Shown here one piece after another: positions 50,733 to 60,959 of a stretch of 64,000 nucleotides of DNA. Position numbers and translations under genes: made by a program. The notes beneath the pieces were generated by a model, which saw only the letters and a program-made list of their open reading frames with translations, was not told where the DNA came from and did not search any database. Location of the stretch: contig CM060843.1 in assembly GCA_030762175.1 (NCBI GenBank), forward strand, positions 115,466,869 to 115,530,868, read 5' to 3'. Positions within the stretch are counted from its first letter, which is position 1, and each line of letters starts with the position of its first letter. The stretch is from Metallyticus violacea. Lineage: Eukaryota; Arthropoda; Insecta; Mantodea; Metallyticidae.

Positions 50733-51031
50733 TCGGTTCCGGTGTTGTATGGTAAGCATATTTATCTAAACCCAAGATTGCAAGCTCAAATCCGGCCAGG
50801 GCCGATGGGTTTTGTGGGCGTAAAAATCCTAAGTATGGCTTCCTTCGGAAGGGAAGTAAAGCCGTGGGTCCCGTGTCGTACATTTACGACATGAAAAACA
50901 ACCTCAAGCCTGAAAAAAGAGAACTCAGAGCAAAATTTGCCGGCCATTTCACGCCCTGAATAGAATGGAACGCTGATGACCTCAGATGTTAAAAAGCGTC
51001 TGTAAAGAAACCAAAAATCAATCAATTCAAA
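50733..51031 (+). mobile_element. SINE family B, near full length
   Basis: TCGGTTCCGGTGTTGTATGG head, B-box region GCTCAAATCCGG, GATGGGTTTTGTGGGCGT, CCGTGGGTCCCGTGTCGTAC, TTTCACGCCCTGA, GACCTCAGATGTTAAAAAGC and an AATCAATCAA-type tail. It shows the normal 3' half of this family. Confidence 0.9.
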
Positions 51032-51412
51032 ACCTATGGGCAGAGTTGATGGCTTATGTTCCATCCTAGTTGCTCTAAAAGTTTTATTTCATTGCAAAAG
51101 GATTCCTGAAATATATAACGTCAGTTTGCAGTTTCAGGTTTACACATTGTTGCATTAAGTCAGCTGTTGAAATGATAAAACGCACTGACTCTCAATTCCC
51201 TATCCGCCCTTAAAGTGATTCCAATCAAAACAAAGTCACGTGACGTGACGTGTGCAACCAAGTACAACACAGTAGCAACACACGCAAAGAAGTAGTTCCA
51301 TTAGCAATCTAAATTTAAGATGAATTCAGTAATACATAACATCTACTGAAAAAAACAATACTTGCGACTTTAATTTAATTACTGCTGACTTAATGCAGTT
51401 GAATTTTGATTG
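51032..51412. other. non-coding stretch upstream of the 51.4-kb ORF
   Basis: Contains the short palindromic repeat CACGTGACGTGACGTG near 51,238. No clear promoter. Confidence 0.4.
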
Positions 51413-51757
51413 ATGCGCTCCAACTCCCAAGATACATCTGACTTGATTCAACGGTTGTTTAAACAGGGCAAGGCAAAGCAGTTGCACTTGTTATCACGAC
51501 TCACGCCAGTTATGATAAATGATTTGCACATTGTGCGGAGAAAGCGATACCTGGAGGCATATTCTGGCAGACTGCAGGGAAACGGAGAATTCAAGAATAA
51601 AGTTTTTATCACCGCAATTTCTGAATTCCAAAAGAAATTTGAATATTTGCCGGGAGGTGTTGGTGCAAGCGAGATAGACACAATTTTTGGGAATATTTCT
51701 AGAGAAGACCCGACAAAGAAGGTTAATGGCTGTAATGAAGAGGGGGGAGATGAGTAA
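51413..51757 (+). CDS. unrecognised 114-codon ORF
   Basis: Starts with ATG at 51,413 and ends at TAA. It has a soluble-looking mixed composition with many charged residues, a Leu-rich segment (LIQRLFKQGKAKQLHLLSRL) near residues 11-30, and an acidic C-terminus. There is no signal peptide or membrane segment. It lacks the Phe/Leu/Asn bias of the chance frames around it, so it may be a real exon, a small gene or a mobile-element fossil. I recognise no domain. No splice sites or poly-A signal could be tied to it. Confidence 0.3.
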   Translation: MRSNSQDTSDLIQRLFKQGKAKQLHLLSRLTPVMINDLHIVRRKRYLEAYSGRLQGNGEFKNKVFITAISEFQKKFEYLPGGVGASEIDTIFGNISREDPTKKVNGCNEEGGDE

Positions 51758-52953
51758 AGGGAAGGGGGCTAAAGAGTAAGGGTTTCATTCATGTCTATGT
51801 ATTTGTATTTTAATTATTATTGAAAACTTAAATATATATTTGTATGTATGCATGTAGATTTGTGTGTAGGCAGGTAGGTGTGTATGTATATATGTATGAT
51901 TTATATATGTAGGTATGTATGAGAATTGCCCTTTTGATTGTTATAAGGACGACATTAGCATGTACGGCCCATGCGACAGTTGTATGTATCTGAGTGTACT
52001 ACTTTCCTTGTAAATTGTTTTTAACTGTTTTATTAATACAGTACTCTGCGTAACCTCTGTTAAAGGTACTGACGCTAATAAATCACATGCTGCTATTTCT
52101 ACGGAGACGTATAAATCGGGCATACTTTTATCTTTAACTAGTAGCGAGAAGACAATTATTTAAAATGTGTTTTGAAAGTTCTGCGGAAAGTTTCCGACAC
52201 AGACAATAAAAGAGATTGTAAATAATGAAATTGTAAATAGCTCAAATATTACCGTGCACTCTTGTCATTACGCTACTTAACACTTGCCAAGCGTATCTGA
52301 CAATCGGCAGTTATACTTGGCGCGAATTGTGGAAGGGTTGACGTTAGGATGACTGTAAGAATGAACAGATAATAGGATAGATCTCAATTCCAGGTCTGTT
52401 CAAATAGAAACTGAGTAGTAGCGATTAGCATAGCCAGTGGATGAGCGAGGGATTCTGCGTGTGATCTACACTGATACCCTAATGAGGGAGTGTACTAGTT
52501 TCCATGAAATATATATTAAGCAGCGTGTATCAATCCATGCTCCGGTCTGGACTTATGCATGTCAGAAGGTGTCAAATTTCAGTTGAAATCACAACGAAAC
52601 TGTACAACGTATTTGTAACGCCCAGCGGCGAAGCGAATTACATCTTCCTCCGCCGCGTCAATGTTACATGAGGAAGAAACAGTAGTGAGCAAGCTTGGTC
52701 CGTTTCTGCTCTAGAAAAATGGAGCTTTTCGACCAAAGATCGGAAATTATATACTTTCATAAAGATTTGGAGGAATCTACTTTGTCTAAGACATACTAAA
52801 AAGAGAGTCAGTGAGTATAAATATGTTAGAATATCATGTAAAGACGAGCATCGTTGTGGTGTTTCGAAAATTGTTACAAAAGAAGAAAAACAAACAATGG
52901 ACATGGCCAGATTGAGAGTAAATGAAGAAACAGACATCTCATACACTAGTGTA
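51758..52953. other. non-coding stretch
   Basis: A degenerate TATG/TAGG simple repeat at 51,838-51,922 is followed by unrecognised sequence. The 129-codon minus-strand frame at 52,638-53,027 overlaps the mariner terminus and shows no known motif. Confidence 0.5.
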
Positions 52954-54236
52954 CGAGGGTAGGTCCACCAGTTTCCGGCCTCGTCGATAAGAATTATCGC
53001 CTTCACAAAACCATTATTTTGTATCATACCTTATCTGTTAAGTAAATAATTGCAGCTGTAACTTCCGTTCCGCTATGTTCAGTTATTCAGATATAGTTGC
53101 ATAAATAAGGCATGTGTAGAAGATTGTGACATGTTCAAAATGGAGTATCGAGTTGTTATTAAGTTCTTCACAAAAGAAGCACTTACTCCCAATGAATTTA
53201 AACAGCGATTGGATGATGTATATGGGGAAGCATTCCCCTCATATTCTACCGTATAAGAATGGGCCAAACTTTTTCGAATGGGTCGAGAAAGCATTGAAGA
53301 CGAAGAGCATGCAGTTCAGCCCTTGGAGGTGCTCACTCCTGGAAACATCGCTAGCTCTTGTGAAAGGAGAATTTGTGGAAGACCGGAGGCTCAAAATTAC
53401 AGAAATAGTAGCAAGGTGGGGTCTTTCTAAATCAACAGTCCTTCGAATTATTCATGATCATTTAAACATTAATAAGTGAATGCCTGAACTTCTTTCCTCA
53501 GTCCAAAAGCAGCAACGAGTATCTGTTGTCAGACCTTTTCGGAGCTCTGCCGTGGCAACGAGGGAGAAGTTCTGCAAACTATAGTTACAGGAGATGAAAC
53601 TGTGGTCCTCTACTATGATTCCTTGTTCAAAAGAGAATCAATGGAGTGGCATAAATCTGGCGAAGCACCACCTCTAAAGGCCAAGGTCAACAGTCAACCA
53701 AGAAGATCATGGTCACATTCTTTTGGGACTGTGAAGGAATACTCTTCGTTGACTTCAAGGAGAGGAACACCACAGTAATGGGGAGTACAATGCAGGCCTA
53801 CTGCATAGACTACGTGCTTCCATCAAAGAGAAAAGGCGAGGAAAGCTGAGTGGTGTTGCGCGCCTTCTTCAAGACAACGCGCTTGTGCACACATCTCCTG
53901 TTGCAAAGAAAGCTGTGAAGAAATGTGGCTTCAAGGAGATCGACCATCCACCCTGCAGACCAGATATAGCTCCCGGTGACTATTTCCTTTTCTCAAAACT
54001 CAAAAAGGGCCTTCGATGAAGGAAATTTATGTGTGACGTAGAAATGGTGGATGCTGTTTATGCCCATTTTGCAGAGAAGGCTTCTGACAGTTTGGGGGGG
54101 GGGGGATTGAACGTTAATTCAACTATGTGAAAAGTGTATTGCAATAAAGGTTAATATACTGAAAAAATGAAATATAGTTTTTGTCTTTATCTTACCTAGA
54201 AAATAATTAGGCCGGAAATATATGGACCAACCTTCG
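52954..54236 (+). mobile_element. mariner element copy 2, full length but broken
   Basis: About 1,283 bp. Inverted ends: CGAGGGTAGGTCCACCAG at the left, CGAAGGTTGGTCCATATA reading inward from the right, both continuing into TTTCCGGCC. The transposase is readable in pieces: FFTKEALTPNEFKQRLDD, a helix-turn-helix (VEDRRLKITEIVARWGLSKS), catalytic D1 in VTGDET (53,593-53,595), D2 in LLQDNALVHT (53,873-53,875) and D3 in PDIAPGDYF (53,978-53,980). D2 and D3 are in frame with exactly 34 residues between them, the DD34D signature of mariner. TA at 52,952-52,953 precedes the element; the right side reads CA. Confidence 0.95.
53126..54110 (+). pseudogene. mariner transposase pseudogene
   Basis: The DD34D triad is present, but D1 and D2 lie in different frames, so at least one indel separates them. 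An in-frame TAA replaces the lysine codon that copy 3 keeps before EWAK (about 53,254). A run of at least ten G near 54,095 follows the C-terminal region and has a counterpart in copy 1. It cannot make an active transposase. The subfamily is not assigned. Confidence 0.9.
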
Positions 54237-55990
54237 CAGTTTAGTTTCATGAAGAAATATTATACTGTGACATTTTATGTTCTTTATTGTTTTTCTAAAC
54301 AAAGGAACTATTTAAAACCTCATTAAAACCTATATTTCATTGTTTAAAATTAATTAAAAATACGTGAATTATTTAGTTTAAATCTATGCCAAATCCAAAG
54401 AAAACTTGCTAGTATGCTATAGATGGCATAAACTACCAAGAAATTTAATTTGAGAAATTTACAGAAAAGAAATGCAAAAAATAAATACTGCTTGCATTTA
54501 CTTTTCAGATGCATTAAGTTAATACTATTTAGTGTGCGTTTGTAAGAAGTAAATCTTTTCAATTATTTTGGATATATTATTGCATATGAGAAAACCAGCG
54601 ATGATTAGACGTTATAAAAGGTGTTTCATAAAAGTAATATACAGTGCTCGGAACACTGTCCTTATAAAACCGTAGTGATATACAGTACGAAGTCTGATGA
54701 CAATGAATCTAGAATGACTTTTGGGCCTCTTACCGGATACAATTTCATAAAATAAACGAGAAATTACAAGAAACATGCACATAGAAAACGTCATTGGCAC
54801 CCAGCGAAATACATAAACAGTCCAGTGAGCCTTGACAGCGTTTTCAATCAAAAGGAAAAATAAACAAGGCCTGAAAACGCTGGCGGAGCCACTAAACGCT
54901 TCATATGTGACCCAAGCATTGAGGATTAAGATGGTGAAAAGTAGAATACTAATCGAGCAATTAAAGGAGTGTAAATACTTTGAAGTACAATACAATGAAT
55001 ATTACGTAGAAATACAAGGACGTAAACCCTTACAATGTGAACAGCCTGGAACAATATAAAATACTATAAGGGCTGAAATGTGGCATCACAGGATGTGATG
55101 TATGCAAGCACATAGAATTGAAAAAGAATAGAAAGGAGCTATAGAGATAAATGGCGAATATCATCATTATTAGAAATGACAAAAGAATAGCCAATGAAAT
55201 TAATGCACTAATATAATATGAAGTTTATAATATTCAAAAGTAATATGAATATACAGGAAAAAGTAATGTGGCAAAAAGGTTTTTAATACGAGTATAGTCT
55301 AGAAACACTATTATCTAATATCCACTTGTAATAGTTTAATATTGTGCATATTTTCTATGACATAAATATCAGTATGTAAAAAGATTAAAGCTGTTGGAAA
55401 TGGTTAGAATTCCAAATACAGTTCTTTCAAAAGCAAAATAGTCGATCACATTATAGCAAATTGATTATATTACCATCGCTGTGTTTGTATATCCCACAGA
55501 TATTCCTGAAATACCTAAATAAACAACAAAATGCAAAGAAAAAATACTGTTTTACATCATAGTAGAGCATAATTGTTATCTTTTCATTGGTGCGAAAACG
55601 TCCATACTTATTGAAGCCTACTCTCTATATAAAATCTCATACCTTAACAGCAAAAAACATAATTCCTGTTATATCTGTAAAAAAACTTACATAACATTTT
55701 ACTGAATAAAAACGACATTGGTACCGATACATGGAAAACAGTAAAGTTGCAACTATTTATATCCATGACAACGCATTACATAAAATTAGTACACATTAGC
55801 AGTTTTAAAAAAATGAAAAAAGCGAAGTATATTTTATATATAGTTAGTCAAAATGTCGTGTGTCCTGATGCTCAAACTTTATGTATGGCAACAATTGAAC
55901 ACGAAATAAGAAAAGTTAAGGCGGGAACGAATTGTTACCGTGAATTACATTGTTAAGTTGGTAGGTTCAAATTTCCTAGCGTTAGCCAGC
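54237..55990. other. non-coding AT-rich stretch
   Basis: Overlapping frames on both strands at 54,612-55,059 show no motif. Nothing else recognised. Confidence 0.5.
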
Positions 55991-56325
55991 ATTTCGAGCG
56001 CTGTCAAACATGAATGTACCGAAGACGGATATACGCCCTTGTATGCCCCATGAACTTAAATTGCAGTGGCGCGAAAATTGTGCCAAACCTTCGGTGCTGA
56101 TGATGTGAATGAACGGACGTTGCAAAGATGATTCGCGAAGTTATGAGCCACAGACAGGAATAACTAAAATAATGGATAATAAGGCTCTCTTAGCGACTAG
56201 ACAAGCCACATCCAAACTTGTGAGGACGTGGCACAGTATTTCAAAGTGCAGGAACGACATGGCTCCATTTCCATCATCTAGAAAAAATTATGAACTGGGT
56301 CGTTGAGTTCCACATAATAATTAGA
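55991..56325 (+). pseudogene. mariner transposase fossil of a second lineage
   Basis: One frame near 56,091-56,133 reads FGADDVNERTLQR, stop, FAKL, matching the mariner helix-turn-helix stretch ERT-QRWFAKF with Trp changed to stop. Further on (about 56,277-56,320) KNYELGR, stop, VPHN matches the K-KKLDKWVPHEL linker, again with Trp changed to stop. HSMAR1-like (irritans/cecropia) mariners carry these motifs. The catalytic half and terminal repeats are not visible. Confidence 0.6.
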
Positions 56326-59300
56326 GTAGATGAAAATTTTTGTGTATTTAATCACCTTTGCTTTCTAAAAAAAAATGCATACTTTTTAGTTCGCTACATC
56401 ATATTCTGGATGTGTTGATTAAGTGGCACAATTAATACACTTTGTTCTAGATTTGTATACTGCGGGCATAAATGTGTAAAATATTTTTATCAATATACCA
56501 CATTCTCCTGTGTTAGCATATCCACCTGCTGAACAACAATTGAGTAGACATGAATGACCCCGGTTCTCATGTTGCTGGATTTGAATCCTGTGGTTATTAT
56601 AATATCAGGGGACTCCTGAAGGGAAATATTCAGGAATAATCCACACCAGTGAGCAACTGCAAATCACCATAACGATTGCTGAGTAGAACATTTGTAATGA
56701 AACATTACTAGATTAATGAACCATTGTAATTGATGTTTACATACAAGTGAATTGCGTAGTGAAAAGGTTTATAATGTTGTGAGATATAAACTGTATTTAT
56801 GCAACCATATAAGCATATAAGGTGTATGTACTCATTGTTAAACGGCTTTTTTTTTGTTTGTTTTTGTTTTTTGATTTTGCTTAACCTTAATATGCAAGTA
56901 AAAAATAACAAACTTTATTTCTAAATTACACGGACATGATTAATGATTTAGTTTCAAGTAATTATTCATACTTAAACGTTTCAAACCCAGTTTTTATGCT
57001 TTAAAATAGAAAATCAACAATTGTCAACTGATTTATTTTGGTTCTTTGAGATGCATGATGCTTCTGTTTCAGGAAATATGTATTTTCTCAGGCTTTTTAA
57101 TAGACGACAGCTTGCAGGAACTAACTTGATCAGCATAAATTTCAATATTTCTAAATTAACGATAGTGTACAAACGCAAATGTCCATGTGTGTAATTTTTT
57201 TCTTAAAGTATAATTATTACACCACATATTAAACAAGAGGCATTCTATTCCCGAGTGTTATACTTAGTTGGGCTGAAATAGAGGCTCTCTATATTTGACC
57301 TATGTTAGTAATTTGCTGCTTCACAGCAGGAGAGAGAGAGAAACAAAAGTACATTATTCACGTCCGAATAATCAGACTGTATTTTGCAACGCCTCGCTGG
57401 TATCGATAATGGAGTTTATATGACTTACCCTGCACTGTCGTACAGAAAAGTTGATACAGAAATAAAATAAATATTAGGTAAAATGTAGTAATAAGTTCTC
57501 CATTCTTAAGCTAACTGGTCATATTTATGTAACACCATTATCACTGCCTTAAAAAGGTTATAAATATTACAAAAGTATCTTAAAAGAAATGTATGAAATA
57601 TCGTAGCATAAACCTCGTATTAAATATTTCCAACAAAAGCGTGTGCAAAGACTCTGCCTCTTTGCTCCATAACATTCCAAAATTAAGCATTTTTTTATTA
57701 TGCTGTGAGAGGTAAGGTATATTTCAAGGTTAAACCCTATTACAAAGGCATATTAGTGGTACAACTTAATTGTTTTGTGAATGTGATGTTTCCTGAAGGC
57801 TAAAGTTGAAGGTCTTCTCATATTTAAATTTTATTTACTGGCACCTATACCTTCAAAATTATTTTCTATACAAATGGATTACTTCTTTAAAATATTTATA
57901 TGCTATTAAAATTGATATGGAATGTATATTAAATAGTTTGTCAAAATGGTTTAGGCCAAAGTTTATAAATTTGACAAAAAGTAAGACCAGTTCAGCTTTC
58001 AAAATAGTTTGGGCCGTGGTGAAACTGTTTTTATTTAGATAGTAAGTTTTGCTGGAATCAACATATAAAAGTTATTTATAATAAATTATTCAAACTCATT
58101 TTCCTATTAAGAAACTTGAAATATTTAGTTACTGGATTTAATTTTAGTAAACGTAGAATGCAGTTCGCACTCCTAAGCTGATTGTAATTCTATTTGAAAG
58201 AGCTTGGACTTTAGCATTTCCCTCGCTGCATGGTTGCAATGTTTGCGTTTGAGCTTATTAAATTGTTAACGACAATGCTAATTCTGATGAGACTCGAAAC
58301 AATAATCATAATTTAGTTATTCCTAAATTTATATTTAGCAAAACGTACGATAGTCGTATTGTTATGAATATGAAATATTCCTTACTTAAATTAGTAACAT
58401 AAAATGTTGGAATTTTTAAAAATAAACTTAAATATTCAAAGTATGTTGGGTTCTCCTACACGTGGTTGCTCAGGTTGTTCGCTTCTTGAGAGCAGCTGAT
58501 GTCGCGTCAGCTCCTAGGTGTGGATCGTCTACTCTTCTGCATCTCAGGGAATGTCGCTGTTTTGACACTACGGGAGGGGATAGGAAGTTGACTCAGTAAA
58601 TACGAGAAGTTGTATTATATACTGACTGGTTTTATTTACGTCCTTCTGCATTACAACGCGGTTTTTGTTCTAAACTGGAATTCACTACTATTACCTTGAC
58701 CTAGGACATGATTTCTTCTGCCAGCTTGTGATTTCTGTTGACCGTGGACTTCCAGGTTTTTATAAACATTCCCATAAACACTAGGCTAACGCTTCCTGCG
58801 ATACAGCACCAAGTATTGATTTTCTCGTACGCGGATCGTTGACGAATTAAGGGTGATAATTTGTTACGTGGTTTACACATAAGGACTATAAATTAATACT
58901 GCGTGGCTATGATTATAACTTACGTAATACAATCTTTACACACCTGTGCACAATTACTGTGTATTTAATATATTAGAAATGACTATTAACAGCACACGTA
59001 CTCTTTACGCCTACTCTCTGCCCTTCTATGATGCTTCCTCCTACATGGTAATTTTTGACGCCTTTCTGCTCATAACTTGATGATTACCATATATCAAGTT
59101 ACGGCATGTGCTGAATCTAGTGTTCAGTACCTCAGTACCTGAACGAGAGTCAGGATGAGTGCCCCGAAAATAGGCATATTGTCTGCCTATATACATATTG
59201 TGAACTTGTGTTCCACCTGGGCACTCCAAGCCTAAGAGGGTAAACTAAAGTACGCCCATCTCACTGTAAGGCTCTGAGAATTTAAAATACTGAAAACTGA

Positions 59301-59685
59301 TTGGTGGTTTCCCATATAAGGGTCAAGAACGGCGCGAAAATGCAGTGTCCTTATGTCAGACTATGCAAAAACCATGGCTTTCCCAAGCCACAGAAAAGTC
59401 ACTAGGGATAGATTTAAGCCTGGTTTTTCCTTTCACTTTTGCTATAACGTAAACTTGAAAGCTTTCTCTGACCTGCTACTTGTATTCACATTCTACTTTG
59501 CATAATAAAATCTTGTTCTAATAATTCATCCAAATAAGCCCTTTATTAAATACACTACTACATATTAATAGATAACATAATAACATTCTGTGATATATAC
59601 ATATACTTGCATGTGCATATACGAGGGAGGAAGTTATGGTTTCATTCAGCGGATCTATTTATTTGAGTGGAGAATAGAATTGAGC
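56326..59685. other. non-coding AT-rich stretch
   Basis: A weak SINE-like head with GGATTTGAATCC near 56,578 is not convincing. Less AT-rich patches at 58,440-58,600 and 59,030-59,400 look like old unidentified repeats. No gene recognised. Confidence 0.5.
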
Positions 59686-60959
59686 GGTTTGTAAGTTCAC
59701 TTGTTTCTGGCATCATCGATAAGGATTTTCTCCTTTACAAAAACTTATCTGGTGTCATACCTTATCTGTTAAGTAAATAATTGCAGTTGTAACTTCCGCT
59801 TAGCTGTGTTCACTTGTTCAGATATAGTTGCATAAAGAAGACTATGTGTAGAAGTGACATGTTGTGACATGTTCAAAATTTAGTATAGTAGAACTGTTAT
59901 TAATTCTTCACAAAAGGATTTATTCCAAATGAAATTAAACAGCGATTGGACGGTTATACGAGGAAGCACCCCCCACATATTTTACCGTAAAAGAATGGGC
60001 CAAACTTTTACGAATGAGTCGAGAAAGCATTGAAGACGAAGAGCATGCAGGTCGGCCCTTGGAGGTGCTCACTCCTGAACACATCCCTATTGTGGAAGGA
60101 GAAATTATGGAAGACCGGCGGCTCAAAGTTACGGAAATAGTACCAAGATAAGGCCTTTCTAAAACAACATTCCTTTGAAATATTCACGAACATTTAAACA
60201 TGAATAATGTTAGTGCAAGATGGGTGCCTAGACTTCTTTCCTCAATCCAAAAGCAGCAACGAGTTATCTGTTGTCAGGCCTTTTGGAGCTCTGTCGAGGC
60301 TACGAGAGAGAAGTTCTGCGAACCATTGTTACAGGAGATAAAACTATGGTACTCTACTATGATTCCTTGTTCAAAAGAGAATCAATGGAGTGGCATAAAT
60401 CTGAAGAAGCACCACCTCTAAAGGCCAAGGTCATTAGTCAACTAAGAAGATGATGGTCACAATCTTTTGGGACTGTGAAGGAATACTCTTCATTGACTTC
60501 AAGGAGAGGAACACCACAGTAAATTGGGAGTACTATGCTGGCCTACTGCACAGACTACGTGCTTCCATCAAAGAGAAAAGGGGAGGAAAGCTGAGTGGTG
60601 GTGCGCTTTCTTCACGACAACGTGACTGTGCACACATCTCCTGTTGCAAAAGAAGCTGTGAAGAAATGTGGCTTCAAGGATACCGACCATCCATTCTAAA
60701 GCCCCGATCTAGCTCCCAGTGATTATTTTCTCTTCTCATAGCTCAAGAAGGACCTTCGAGGGAGAAAATTTAAGTGTGACGAAGAAGAGATGAATGCTGA
60801 CGACTTCTGTCTACTTTTTGGGTAGGGATTTAAATGTTAATTCAAAGATGTGAGAAGTGTGTTGCAATAAAATGTAGCTATATTGAAAAGTGCAATATGG
60901 TTTTTGTCTTTATCATACCTAGAAAATGGTTAGGCCGGCAACATATGGACCTACCCTCG
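59686..60959 (+). mobile_element. mariner element copy 3, full length but broken
   Basis: About 1,274 bp. The right terminal repeat reads inward CGAGGGTAGGTCCATATG. The left end is diverged but aligns (GTAAGTTCACTTGTTTCTGGC). Transposase pieces include MGQTFTNESRESIEDEEH-type sequence, VTGDKT with D1 at 60,337-60,339, FKRESMEWHKSEEAPPLKAK, and MVTIFWDCEGILFIDFKERN. Several frameshifts follow, including one just before the second aspartate region near 60,605. Same family as copies 1 and 2. Confidence 0.93.
60200..60790 (+). pseudogene. mariner transposase pseudogene (catalytic half)
   Basis: Two overlapping open frames, 60,271-60,453 and 60,450-60,722, carry consecutive parts of the catalytic domain in different frames. 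The first keeps the D1 motif and EAPPLKAK. The second starts MMVTIFWDCEGILFIDF and loses register before the DNA-V-HTSPVAK block. A stop lies within the IDHP--SPDLAPSDY-like region (near 60,700). Inactive. Confidence 0.9.

Noticed and set aside
52638..53027. 129-codon minus-strand frame, longest non-repeat frame on that strand here
   Set aside because: It runs through the mariner left terminus and leader, has an uneven hydrophobic composition and no recognised domain.
56510..56690. Possible third SINE family with GGATTTGAATCC
   Set aside because: No clear A box, body or duplication, and no second copy in the window.
59618..59626. TACGAGGG as the left end of mariner copy 3
   Set aside because: The following sequence does not match the terminal repeat. 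The diverged match starting near 59,686 aligns with the rest of the element.
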